Below are positions 24,090-34,686 of a stretch of DNA of 64,000 bases, one piece after another; position 1 is the stretch's first letter; every line of letters begins with the position of its first letter. The notes under the pieces are model-generated. The model saw only the letters and a list, made by a program, of their open reading frames with translations. It was not told the origin of the DNA and ran no database searches. The translations under genes and the position numbers were made by a program. Source of the stretch: Volvox africanus (taxonomy: Eukaryota; Chlorophyta; Chlorophyceae; Chlamydomonadales; Volvocaceae); the NCBI GenBank assembly GCA_030268105.1, contig BSDZ01000010.1, forward strand, positions 3,262,001-3,326,000, given 5' to 3'.

Positions 24090-24113
24090 CACTATAACAA
24101 GAGATTCGTGCGT
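24090..24113 (+). repeat. left terminal inverted repeat of the CACTA element
   Basis: 24 bases starting CACTATAACAAGAG and ending TTCGTGCGT match the complement of 28941-28964 at 22 positions; the two differences are adjacent (AG versus GA). Confidence 0.9.
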
Positions 24114-24510
24114 AAGGCTCGCATTAGGCTGCGTTAGGGCGCGTATGTGTGCGTAAGGTTGCGTTTTGTGCGTTAGAGATTGCGTTAGCCTAACGTGAGC
24201 CTAACGCAAAGAAATAGAAAACTTGACAGAACGTCTGTTATAGTGCGTCGTTTTCAAGTTTGTTTAAATGAAAACAATATTTATAATGAGTATAAAAGTT
24301 CCCTGTAATTTTTATTACGTTTCGTGGTGCTCGAAAATCGGGGGCTTGCGTACGTTCTAACGCAAGCCTAACGCAAACCTAACACACGCGATCGCAAACC
24401 TAACGCACGCATTAACTTTACGCAAACAGCTTGCGTATATCTTGCGTACAGTGCGTTACCATACGCACGTAACGCACTGTAACGCAGTTTACGCAAAGTT
24501 TATGTAGATA
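24114..24510. repeat. left subterminal repeat zone of the CACTA element
   Basis: Many short motifs of the type GCGTTAG, GCGTAAG and their complements lie in both orientations on both sides of an AT-rich patch. They correspond to the transposase-binding repeats of CACTA elements. Confidence 0.75.
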
Positions 24511-25180
24511 GCGCATAATAATGTTCAGAGCACGGGTTCGCCGGATTTATTTAGTTTGCTTACTTGCTCTTATTGTGCAGTAGCATTGGAGACTTTGTGC
24601 ATAAGATATCTTCAAAGTTAATTTCAATTTAGGATAGCGCTATGAATACTAGTCGTTGTACAAGAGATTGCTCTGGTGAACGCTTGTTAACATCGCTAAA
24701 TCGCTACCATTATATGGATTTAGAACCTGTACATGTGGCTTACTTTGTAACATAAAACTCTGAAGTGCCACACATGTCTGTTCATGGCTACCTTTCTAGT
24801 TATGGAAGGGTTTCTAATTATTGAGCAGCAAGCTGCCGGAGTTAGCAAGCGTGGGTAAGGATCGCAGAAAGTTGGCAACAGCAAACCTTACACAGTAGCC
24901 AGGCAACAATGTTTCCAGATGGAGACCCAAACAAAGTCACCAAGAGCCACAGTTACACATTGAGCAGGCCCCAAAAATTAGATAGCCTTGTCCGGCAAGC
25001 ACCATAGCAGCTTTGCGTAGGTGTGAAAATTGACCATGAAAATTGACCATGTGTGAGACGTACTCTATGACCCCAATGCTTCCCAAATCCAGACATATTG
25101 CAAGGCAGATTAGTTCAATCGCTGCACGGGAATGAATACTTCAACGGATTCACGCCACAATTTTCAGCACGGTTATTATT

Positions 25181-27910
25181 TTGTCATCGCATAAAAAACG
25201 TCATGCACATTTTAAGGGGAAGGCTTGGAACCAGGCTCAGAAGAAACTAACTATCCATATATCCCTAAAACAGCCATCTGTTCAATTGGTATCCCCTGAA
25301 GTAAGCAGAATCAGTATACGAAAGGATCATGATCGTGGTGAGCCATCAAAGCGAAACAGGTCATATGAGCAGGCCGCCATCAACAAAGCCGTCCACGACA
25401 ACGTGCCGTACAACCTCGACAGCAGCCTGAAGAATCCACGGGTCCTCATTGCGAAGGATATTCAACGTGTGCCGCATCTGCAGCCCGTTTGGGATAAGTG
25501 CTTTGCTGCTGGCTTTGCACAAGTGGCTGACTTACAGCCAAGAGTTACGGTCGACTGCTTCAAGAAGAAAAGGCAAAAGTACGTACATGTTTATTTTCCT
25601 ACTGTTATGCTTCTAGCGATTATCTTGTTTGTGGTCATCATACATGCCATCCATATCATTAGCTTACTTTCAGTGGGGACAGACAACAATAGAATGAAGC
25701 ATGCACAGTATAAAAAGTAAGCACTTTTATTCGGTGCATCCCATGTACTTTGTAGATACGCAACGGATTACAATGCCCAACATGCAAGGTACGAAAAGGT
25801 GAAGGCCACCCAAAAGGAGGAACTTGCCTGCAAGCCAGGTTTGTGAGCTCGTACTGCTACTTGTCATCCATATACTTTTTTACAACATATTTTGATCAGG
25901 TTGTTTGATAAAAAAATCCTTTCTATGTATTTTGAAAAATGGAATATGGGGTAAACGCGGGCCAAAGATTTGTTTTACGACAAAGGACATGCCATGCCGC
26001 TTACGCTATGTACGGGATTACGAAAACTTTCGACAATGATGTGTATCATGGCATCTGGCGTTGATGTTCATCTTCACATTATTTTTATGTAGATGAGTTT
26101 GAGAAGAAGCCATGGAAGAAGCTGTGGAACAAGGAGTCTTGGGCAGCCTGGAGGAGCTTCAAGTACGCTCTGCCAGATAACCCAGATGCGGGTCCCAGTG
26201 AGTGCCGCATTGTGATGGAGGATTTGAATGTGACAGATCGGCAACAGGAGCTTATTAATGCACTTGTGCAGCGGAAGCAGATTGAAAGCAGTAAGACATC
26301 CTTTGCCGTACCAGCCACTCCAGTGCCGGTTGGAGCTGGTGGAACAGCTCAGCATACACCAGGCCTTGGTGCACTGGAGTTGCCAAAAGGCACTACGGTA
26401 AGATGCGATTATGCATGTGTTCACTTTATTGCTGCTGCTTCGCCACCATAATAGTACGTACTTCTTAGTATGTTTGCAGAAAGTACATCACAGTTCATGC
26501 ATAACCTTTGTTTTTTTATTTTAGCTAGTACAACAATAACAATGTTTTCATGCCTTTATTTCCTTGTTTACAAAATGCTTAATTGCTACCAAACCGCAGA
26601 AAAGCGGCCGAAATGACGAGCCGCCAGGAACTCAGGATGGGCGCACTAACAAACGCCAAAAGTAGCCCGCACATGGTGAAGATGCATTGATGATGGTGCT
26701 GGCTACCAATGCAGCTCTCATACATCAGAAGGAGGAGATCCAGGCCGCTCGACGCCGACAGGTTAGTCCAAATAATAGTGGTAAAGAGAGTGGTTGATGG
26801 GGTGTGCAAATTTCCAGGTGCGCTTAGCAAGGTTATTGCAGGATGGGTGATGTACATTATGGATTGCATGTACAGGGATGTACAGGTCATTAATGTCCTT
26901 TAACCTGTTTTCTCCTTTTTGTCTTTTATGTAATTGTTCCTATTTTCAAACATACTTCCTTTTCATGTAGGCAAAGAGTCCACAGCCCTCTAAGGCAAGG
27001 AACTCCAGCAGGAATGCTACGAACTCAAGCAAGGCGGCAGCGAAAAAGGTACAGCCCATTAATGAATATTCATCCTGTCTTCCCGTTTTAGTGAGTTGTA
27101 ATTTTATGTTTCGTTCTATTCTTTTAATTTGCTGCGTGCTTTGTGGTTTGATGTGGTATACGTCGATTTGTTTTTCTCTTCTTAAATAGAAAATATAAGC
27201 TTATAATTTCTAAAATCCTATATGTATGTTAACGGTGGCCCTTGAAGGTAACAAACGACGGCGATGTGCGGCCATCCACGAAAGTGAGACGGACAAGCAC
27301 GGGCATCAAAAGAAAGGTACAATATATTGAGGCCCGACATTAATTACTTTTTAATTATATTTGCTATCACTACCTAGTCCCTTCACGTATTTTGGACCAG
27401 CAGGTGCCGGTGGAAGACAAGTCTATGGACGGTGACGACAATAATGACAGTTACGACCACCGGCGAAAGAAGGTAAATTTCCTGAGTTCAGCTTGTTGTC
27501 TTAATTTCCTGCTTGTATGAATGTAATATTCTAATATGTGTTGTTTCGACTGATAAAGGTCAAGAGTGCTTCGGAAGATGTGCGATGTACACGGGCACGA
27601 CGTCAACGTCAGAGCTCAGGGAGTAAGAAGAAACAGGTAACAAAGTGTCCACATACATAGTACCTAGAAGCACTGCCCATCCTAGACATGATTAAAAATA
27701 TCGTCACCGAAAATGATTGCTGGGTCGTGTCGGCTTAATTTACCTTTATATATATGCATGTAAATAAGTATAATTTTCCTTTTCTGAACTTTTCAGGAGT
27801 TGTTTGAGGAGGAGGTGAGCAAGGACGAGAGGAGTGAGGACGAGCAGGATGATGCCACCAGTGCGCGAGAGGACGACGACAATGACGGTAGTGAAATAGA
27901 AGACTATTAG
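25181..27910 (+). CDS. nine-exon gene of the CACTA element, function unknown
   Basis: My exon model is 25181-25578, 25756-25838, 26093-26397, 26600-26761, 26971-27048, 27248-27316, 27404-27472, 27559-27636, 27797-27910. All introns are GT-AG and all junctions keep phase; stop at 27908-27910. Exons 1-3 hold a basic region (CFKKKRQK) and a Trp-rich segment (KPWKKLWNKESWAAW). Exons 5-8 are short (78, 69, 69, 78 bp), all phase 0, and each ends in a basic tail (KK, RK, KK, KQ). The last exon is Asp/Glu-rich. An in-frame TAG at 26663-26665 in exon 4 breaks the frame, unless a short intron removes it. It could be the DNA-binding, TnpA-like protein of the element, but no known domain is visible. A further 5' exon is possible. 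Confidence 0.55.
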
Positions 27911-28379
27911 ATAGAACTAACATCTATCATGTTTGTTTCTAAGCTTATGTTAGAGCCGGCTGCTAAATGTGCGGTGGCAGATGAAGTTAGGATGTATGTA
28001 CCTAATGATGATTGAAATGATTGGTGCATGGTACAAATGATTATTGAACTCATAAACAAAATTTGATTGGCAGGATTGGATGTGTAGAAATTTGATTGTT
28101 TCGTTTAATTAATGGGTAGTCACTCACCAATGGCTGCTTACCTGGATGCTTTCCGAATAATGAGCTGTAAATTATTGCCTAAAATATCTTCATCTATCAA
28201 AACTGAAATCCTATTGATATTCTTCATAACAGCTACGTACATTATGACAGGATGGTTTCCGTACACACAAAAATAATTCTGCAGCGGTTGGGCAAAACAG
28301 CAAACCATAACAGGAACGATAACTGAAACAGTAAAGAAATAACCAGAACGACCAAAAGTAGTTGCAGTGAGCAAGAATG

Positions 28380-28940
28380 CGAGGCTGCCTTGTACGCAAA
28401 GCGAAAGTGGCGCGAATGTTGCTATTGCACGCGTAAGACCTTGCGAAAGCGTGCGAATATGTTACTTACATGCGTTTAAAACTTTTACGCAACCCACAAC
28501 TGCTAGCTGTGTACGCATTATTCGCAGCATACGCAAGCATGCGTTAATGCGTGTTAATGCGCGTTAGGCGTGCGTATATTGTGCGTTAGAGAACTTTAAG
28601 TGCGTTAACTTCCATGCACGCTATGTATTTTTGCTTGCATATGGGTCTCTAACGCTTGTGTTGTGTTAGGCCTAACGCACACCTTAGAATCTATGTGGGT
28701 GCGTTTGACATTGCGTAAGTTCGCGTTAGGTTGCGTTAGCTAACGCAAAGTAAACGCAAACATTTTCGTTCCCTCCCAAAAAAGTTTATTTGTGATTGCG
28801 TTAGGTGCGTTAGGATTGCGTTAGCGATACGCAAACAATACTTTGATTTGCGTTAGGCTTTGCGTTAGCTCGCGTTAGTTTGCGTTAAGCTTGCGTTAGG
28901 CTTGCATTAGGGGTCCCTAACGCGAGCCTAACGCGAGCTA
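28380..28940. repeat. right subterminal repeat zone of the CACTA element
   Basis: At least 15 copies of GCGTTA(G/A) or its complement occur here, densest at 28700-28940, where units are almost head to tail. Between the gene's stop at 27910 and this zone there is about 470 bp in which I see nothing else. Confidence 0.8.
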
Positions 28941-28964
28941 ACGCACGAATTCCTTGTTATAGTG
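28941..28964 (-). repeat. right terminal inverted repeat of the CACTA element
   Basis: This pairs with 24090-24113 (22 of 24 bases). It is followed directly by CAG, the target duplication. Confidence 0.9.
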
Positions 28965-29368
28965 CAGGCCCAGAAGCCAACGCATCCTAGCATGATCTGT
29001 GGCGGAGAGGTACCTGAATGAAACACAGGCAACGACTAAAACTCTTAAGCTGCATACGTCGTAATGGTCGGAAACCCTAAGATCCAAAACCTCAGAGTCG
29101 ACATCAACGACTACCACTCGCATCTTGAAGCCATTCTTGCGCGCCTGCTCTAATGCTTCTGGCTCCAGGGCTTTCAGATCAGAGTCCCCAGCAAGACACT
29201 TAAAGGAGCATGCCGTCGATCTGAGACGCTGCAACATGTCCTCATGAAGGCTGGGTCCAGCGGGTGCGGGAAGTCGCACGCACAAATGCTGAAGTCAACC
29301 CGCAGGCGAGGGTTGTGTTGACTTGGGAGGGCGTCTTGGAGCTCGAGCGACTTGGGAAGCTCGAACAA
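28965..29368 (-). pseudogene. 5' part of an unidentified host ORF interrupted by the CACTA element
   Basis: The minus strand is open from 29285 to the transposon. It contains a protein-like stretch (KALEPEALEQARKNGFK, then RVVVVDVDSEVLDL). A second frame (29174-29368) precedes it, and a possible acceptor at about 29277 suggests an intron between. I do not recognise a family. Joined across the transposon the frame stays open for about 50 more codons. Confidence 0.4.
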
Positions 29369-29624
29369 AAAGGTCTCGGATCTTCAAGGTCTCGATCCAG
29401 TGTAACAGAGGGGTCGCCTAGCTGTTAGGTGTAGCTATAACGGCAAGCTCCGAGTAACTGTGCCTTAGGGCACGTGGTGCTAAGGTGACTCCTTATAGTT
29501 TACATTGTAGTAAGTTTATTACAATGGAAAAAGAAGTGTCTGTCTCAACTATCCGGGCGCCTTAAATAGCGCTGCCTGGCACCTAAGGGGGCCTTACGTC
29601 TATTCAAAACTGGCGCGCATTTTA
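29369..29624. other. unassigned DNA between host ORF and TRIM
   Basis: I see no gene. A short GTTTATTACAATGG match to 15668-15681 (intron 11 of the protease) hints at a shared old repeat. Confidence 0.3.
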
Positions 29625-30021
29625 TGTAGTATCCTGGGGTATCTACGGGTAGTGTCAAAGATTGGACCACCAATGGTCATCTTCCAATTGGGCCTTTGTA
29701 GGCCGACACAACAGAGGTACAACAATTGGTATCGAGACAGGTCGGGGTCTGATCCAGGTTCGTCACCCAATAGTGGCAGTTGTGATGCAGGAATTCCGCC
29801 AGAAGTGGGATGAGGAACATGAAGGGATCTTTCCTCCCAGGACGTGGCGCACCCTGGCCCTGGGATGTGAGGACACATCCATGAGAAGGGGGATAATTGT
29901 AATATCCTGGGTAGTGTATTATCCTGGGTATTGTAGTATCTACGGGTAGTGTCAAAGATTGGACCACCGATGGTCATCTTCCGATCGGGCCTTTGTAGGC
30001 CGACACAACAGAGGTACAACA
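29625..30021 (+). mobile_element. TRIM element with 100-bp LTRs
   Basis: LTR1 is 29625-29724 (TGTAGTATCC...GGTACAACA) and LTR2 is 29898-30021, longer by an internal duplication near its start. After LTR1 come two bases and then the PBS TGGTATCGAGACAGG. Before LTR2 is a polypurine tract GAGAAGGGGGATAAT. The 173-bp interior has no coding potential I trust. Flanks TTTTA and TTCTA match at four of five bases. It interrupts the minus-strand gag of element D. Confidence 0.85.
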
Positions 30022-30301
30022 TTCTACAACTGACACCGTAAAACCTCTTCAACTCACTACCATTGGCACGGTCTTGCATTTGAGGCGACAGCAAACCCTG
30101 TTGATCAGCAGTTCCATCTGTAACCGTCATGGCTGCCGAGCATGGTGTAGTAAGATGGTTAGGGGCCTGAAACACAAGAGGATCTTGTGCAGTAATTGTG
30201 TCAATAGTCTTAGGATCCCTATCAAACGTTCTAGGAACGGTGCCCGGCTCAGGTTGACATGCCAAGCCTACAAACGACAGGTCCTCACGTCCCGCCATCA
30301 T
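30022..30301 (-). pseudogene. gag remnant of gypsy element D
   Basis: The minus frame begins MMAGREDLSFVGLACQPE and goes through a TAQDPLVFQAP segment that matches the N-terminus of the A2 gag at 1027-1559. It decays after about 75 codons and is then cut by the TRIM. The remaining gag is not found left of the TRIM. Confidence 0.7.
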
Positions 30302-30578
30302 GGAACACTGACCAATATATTCAAATTACGTGACAATAAACGATGCACATAATTCTGAAGCAAATGTGCAAGCGATTCACACGAATCTAGCACAAGAGCA
30401 CAAGCAATTCGGTCAGTGCACCGACAGTACTCTTGCAGGCTTCGAGTAGATATGGCAGATATGTATTCAGTTGGTCCCTGTAGTCCGCACGATCAAAGCC
30501 TCCAGCTGATTAGAACGCAAGTTGTAACCAGGAGCATCATTAGGCAGTCAGGCAACGAACCTGTCTTGATACCAAATT
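30302..30578 (-). other. leader and primer binding site of element D
   Basis: The PBS complement (CCTGTCTTGATACCA) ends at 30574, next to the LTR. The leader encodes a broken form of the conserved leader ORF (RSNQLEALIVRTTG on the minus strand), with stops afterwards. Confidence 0.65.
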
Positions 30579-31394
30579 TGTTGCATCCTTCCTTCTTCGG
30601 TCATGCACTGAATCTGCACGTCTGAGTGTTAGCTACACGTGCATGGTGCTTACGAACAGCAAGACACTTCAGTGCAAGCAACGTGACAGCGGAAGACTTA
30701 TTGATAAGGAAAGATTCAACTTACAATGATCTTCAGTTGCAAATTAGAAGTCTGCCGTCAGACTCCGTGGGCAATGTTCATCATCCGGCTGAAGATGGTA
30801 TGCTTAAATAGCTCAGGCCGAATATAAATGAGTAAAACGTGTATAATAGAATCAAATTGAGTTAAGTACGCGAGTACTTGATCCAAAGTAGCATCGAGCC
30901 GACTTTGGTCTCTAGGCGGCCGTCCTCGCACCTATCATGTCACGATACCGATGTGCAGTACAGGTCTCACTGGATTCTGATCTCAATTGTGAGTACCTTC
31001 GTAGCACCGTTCTGAATATCGCGTAATCCGTGATATTAATGGATGCAACGCATGCAATATGCGAAGATATCCAAATATCGATATTCGGTTGCCAACCCAA
31101 CCATCGCGATTGTCACGTTCTCGCATACGCGTATGGTTTATGACACGGATGAGGTAATAATATTTAAAGTATTATTACGTGGGATATTATGCCAACAGAT
31201 AGATCGCCCATTAACATCAGCCTCGAGTCAAACATGTTGACCGACAGCGCGATGTTGTAGATGATAATGTGACATGCCTGATTAGCTAGATATACTCGAG
31301 TATATCATGCTAATATGATTATATCATGCTTCATAATGCTCGAATGTATTGCAGTCTACTTCGGTGTGAACGGTGATCGAACCGGCATACAACA
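30579..31394 (-). repeat. gypsy family B LTR (5' LTR of element D)
   Basis: An 816-bp repeat with TGTTGCATCCTTCC at the left and CCGGCATACAACA at the right. It aligns with 43827-44640 in reverse. It was inserted into a family A LTR, whose right-hand part continues at 31395. Confidence 0.85.
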
Positions 31395-31810
31395 AGTAGG
31401 GTTGTCACACTTAGGATTGGCCTCCTAGTGTGAGTTGTACAGTGTAGTGATACTACGAGTATAACAGATGCGAGGACGGCTAAGTATAGAGAGACATTTT
31501 GATACTGGAGAACACTTCTGTGTTCAACATTACTATTGCTAACCGCTCTTATACTTAGCCCGAGCTAAGCCTGAACTTCGCTTGTCACCGCCGCGTGATG
31601 ATTGCTTGCTACCGGCGCTGACGGCGATTCCATCCATTGCATCGTTTCTGTCTGTATTATTGTAAGTTATATCTCTTCTTGCTTTGAAGTCTTCCGCTGT
31701 CTCTGTTTGCTCTCGTTTGCCTTGCTGTACTTGCAAGTGCTCGCGCATCGGTATCAAAAGTCTTCAGACGTGCAGATATCTATAAGCAAACCCGAAGGAG
31801 AGGTACAACA
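31395..31810 (+). repeat. 3' half of a family A LTR
   Basis: The sequence starts inside the LTR (AGTAGGGTTGTCACAC) and runs to the LTR end GAGGTACAACA. Its left half is missing, replaced by the D LTR. It borders the methyltransferase-like element. Confidence 0.85.
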
Positions 31811-33384
31811 GCGGAGACCTGGCAGGGCGCGCAGATCGGGCCCGCACGCAGTGGCGTGCCGGTGACCGCAGGCGGTGGCAAGGCCACCCACGGCCGCCCT
31901 GGCAAATCACACGCCACATACGGCGGGGCGAGGACTGTGCACGCCGCAGCCGGCACACGACCGGCCGGCAGCAGCATGGCTAGGCTACGCCCATCAGGCG
32001 GGCGCAACTCTGTGACGCAGTGCTGCAAGTGCACTGCGTTAGCAAGGTTGGTGTAGAGGCAGCTCAAATGGTAAACTGCCGCGCCAGTGACGGCGGCATC
32101 CAGGAGCACAGGCAGCTCAAAGAGCCACCCAGCATCCAGCGCCGCGTCGACATTGACAAAGGGACCCTCCAAGAGGAAGGCCGGCGGTGAAAGGCGCCGC
32201 TCACGACGAAACTGCTGAAAACCCCCCAAAAATCCGACAATTTGCGCAGCACTCCACACACTGTTCCCAGCCCAGCTACCTACAATGATCCACACAGACT
32301 CGTCCCCAAAACCCAAGGCCTCGGCAGGTGCAGCCGAGGCCACCCAGTACAGCAGGTCAGCAGGAATGCTGAAGGCCGGGACCAGCTGCGGGTCCCAGGC
32401 ACCTGCGGCAAGCTGACCTGCGAAATGAAGTGCCCAAATTGGCACCAGCCGGGACACTGTGAGCCGCTCACGGGCGTCACAGGACAAATGAACGTAACGC
32501 TGCACACGAAACCCCAAACCCAAACATGCAAGCAGGCCCGATGCAAGGCCGCCTGGCAGCTCCAAGACACATACCCCCTCACCCCCTGCTGCTGCCGGAA
32601 AGAAGACATGCTGAACAAGCGCGGTATTCACTCCTAAAACTTCCCCTGTCCCTACCCTGAGGCGCAGGGGCAGCGCCTTGGCGGGCCGCATTCGACGCAA
32701 GGCTGCGGCCTCCCTGCGGATGAGCAGGGCCGCCGTTTGTAGTGTGATGGTGCCAGTGACCGGCGGCCCAGAAAGGCTGCAAGGCACGTGTGGCTTGGCG
32801 GAAGGCAGCACACCCCGCACCGAGGTCTCCAGCTCCCCAAGGGCAGGTTGCCCCGCCCCCGGGGCCTCCAGCCCCCCGGCGGCGAGTTGCCCCGCCGCCA
32901 AGGTCTCCAGCTCGTTGTCGTAGTGCAGCTCTGAAGCCGCCGAGATGGGCAGCCCCGTGCTGGCCCACACCACCGCCAAAAGTTCCCCCTTGTAGCTGTC
33001 ATACCGCCACTCGTGCACATTGAGTGAACGAGAGACGGCCGCGCAGAGGTACTCACGCCCAGCATCGTCGAGCTGCCCCAGGATCCCGCTGATGCCCACG
33101 CCAGAGAAGTCCGTGTGCAGTATGAGCGGCCAATCAGGATGAACCCGCCGCAGCACAGGACCGTCCATCTGCGTGTAGATGCGCTTAAGCTCGTCAAGTG
33201 CCGCCTGCTGTTCCGGACCCCACGATTCCACGTGCCACACGTACTTGGTACTGGTGAGCGGGTTGAGGGGCGCGGTGATGTGGGCAAAATGCGGGACAAG
33301 CCCCCGGTAGTACGAGAACATGCCCAGCAGCCGCCGCACACCAGCAGAGGACGTAGGCGGCTCCAGCGCCAGCAGTGCCTCCAC
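31811..33384 (-). pseudogene. RNase H fragment plus cytosine-methyltransferase-like domain of LTR element H
   Basis: The frame follows the RT frame after a single in-frame TAG at 33385-33387 and is open for about 525 codons to the LTR. Residues 1-70 are the RT thumb. Residues 88-140 are RNase H (LHTDFSG...KGELLAVVWA), lacking its distal part. Residues 271-447 resemble a C5 DNA methyltransferase: motif I-like VLELPGGLASGLLACLGLGF, a motif IV position reading VGSWAGNSV where Pro-Cys is expected, motif VI-like LLEGPF in place of ENV, and motif VIII-like LLDAAVTGAAVYHL. The catalytic Cys and the Glu of ENV are not present, so it is probably inactive. No integrase follows because the family A LTR truncates the element. 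Confidence 0.65.
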
Positions 33385-34686
33385 CTAGGCGCGGGTAGGG
33401 GACAGGCCACGCGCCGAGACCATAAAACCCAGGAATTCAACTGAATCGCCCACGACGAGGGTTTTCTCCGGGTGTAACTTGATGCCAATGTCCCGCAGCA
33501 TGGCAAACACACGCTCCAGGTGCTCCAGGTGCTCCTCCGCCGTGCTACTGAAGCCAAGCAGGTCATCGACGTAGCAGGCGACAAATTGCTCCAAACCGTA
33601 TTGACGAATGGCGTGGTCCAGGACACGCTGGAAGTGCGCTGTGGCGTTGCGCAGGCCGTACACCAGACGCCTGTACTGCATCAGCCGCCGGCGCCACCAG
33701 AAGCTAGTACGCTCCCGATGCTCAGGTGCCAGCGGAATCTGCAGGAAGGCAGCCCGGCAGTCCATCTTGGTAAGCCACAACGAGTCCCCCACCTGCTGAA
33801 ACAGCTGCTCCGGCAGCGGCGACAGGTGCAGGTCGGGCAGAGTGGCAGCATTGAGCTCCCGTGCGTCCTGACAAAACCGCCGCTGCGTCCAGGTACCATC
33901 CACTGACCGCTTGGGCAGGGTGGAGTTCATGGCGTACTGGCTGGAGCAGCTCTCTTCGATGATCCCGGCATCCAGCAGCTCCTGGCAGGCCGCGTCCATG
34001 GCGGCGTACTCCTCCTGACTGTGGGAACGGGGCCGCTGGTAGCTGGGGCGCTGATGAGCAAGCTCGATGCGGGCAGGGCCCACGTCACCGCAATACTCTC
34101 CTAGATCCGCCATGCTGCGGGCGAAAACGCCGTTATACCGATCCACCAATTCCTTAAACTGCGCGGCCAGCTCCGGCGGCATGTCCGGGCGGTCGCACAG
34201 CAACCACCTGCCAGCGGTGACCATGAACTTGGCCTCGGGCGGGAGTGTGCGCTGCCCTTCTGGTGTAAAATCCACCGGCTCCAGAAAACCATCGTTGTCA
34301 TTGTCAGAGTCGTTGCCCTCGTGGTCGCTGTCGTTGATGAGCGGCGGCAGCGGGTCAGCGACGGGGTAGTGGCGCCCCGCCGCCAGTGCCGGGGCACTCA
34401 TGATGACCGGCTGCCCTCGCCAATTGGGGGCGGCTGTAGATAAGCAGATGACGGGGGTTCCACTAACACGGGCCACCGTACGACGACCGGAGGTCGATAG
34501 GGTCGCGGCCCGATGGCCGCAGCTGCAAATGCTCACGTCCTTCCTCCATATCCAGGTAGCACTGATGTGGGCCCAGCGCAGGCATACCCAGCAGCAGTTC
34601 AAACGCCTCCGCGCCCGCATCGGCCACCACAAGTGCTGGGACGTTGGCAGCAAACACGTCAGGCGTGCCGGCGCAAAACACCACAT
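33385..34686 (-). pseudogene. reverse transcriptase of LTR element H
   Basis: The minus strand codes for a gypsy-type RT: an RFCQDARELNAAT stretch, then LTKMDCRAAFLQIPL with the first catalytic Asp, YGLRNATAHFQRVLD, the active site CYVDDLLGF (YVDD near 33562-33573), and VEFLGFMVSARGLSP. It is unlike the family A and B RTs, which have YLDD, and much more GC-rich. Upstream of the RT an acidic linker joins it to the protease frame. The ORF ends at the TAG that separates it from RNase H. Confidence 0.85.

Larger units (their letters stand above)
24090..28964. mobile_element. CACTA (EnSpm-type) DNA transposon, 4875 bp
   Basis: The ends are CACTATAACAAG and its complement, the flanks are a 3-bp duplication CAG (24087-24089 and 28965-28967), and both subterminal zones are packed with GCGTTAG-type motifs. 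These three features together are the signature of the CACTA superfamily, in which transposase binds the subterminal motifs. The interior carries one spliced gene on the plus strand; no DDE transposase was recognised, so the copy is probably non-autonomous. It is inserted in a minus-strand open frame. Confidence 0.8.

Noticed and set aside
24114..24510. GCGTTAG repeats as an interstitial telomere tract
   Set aside because: The units are irregularly spaced, occur in both orientations and are confined to the two ends of the CACTA element, unlike tandem telomere repeats.
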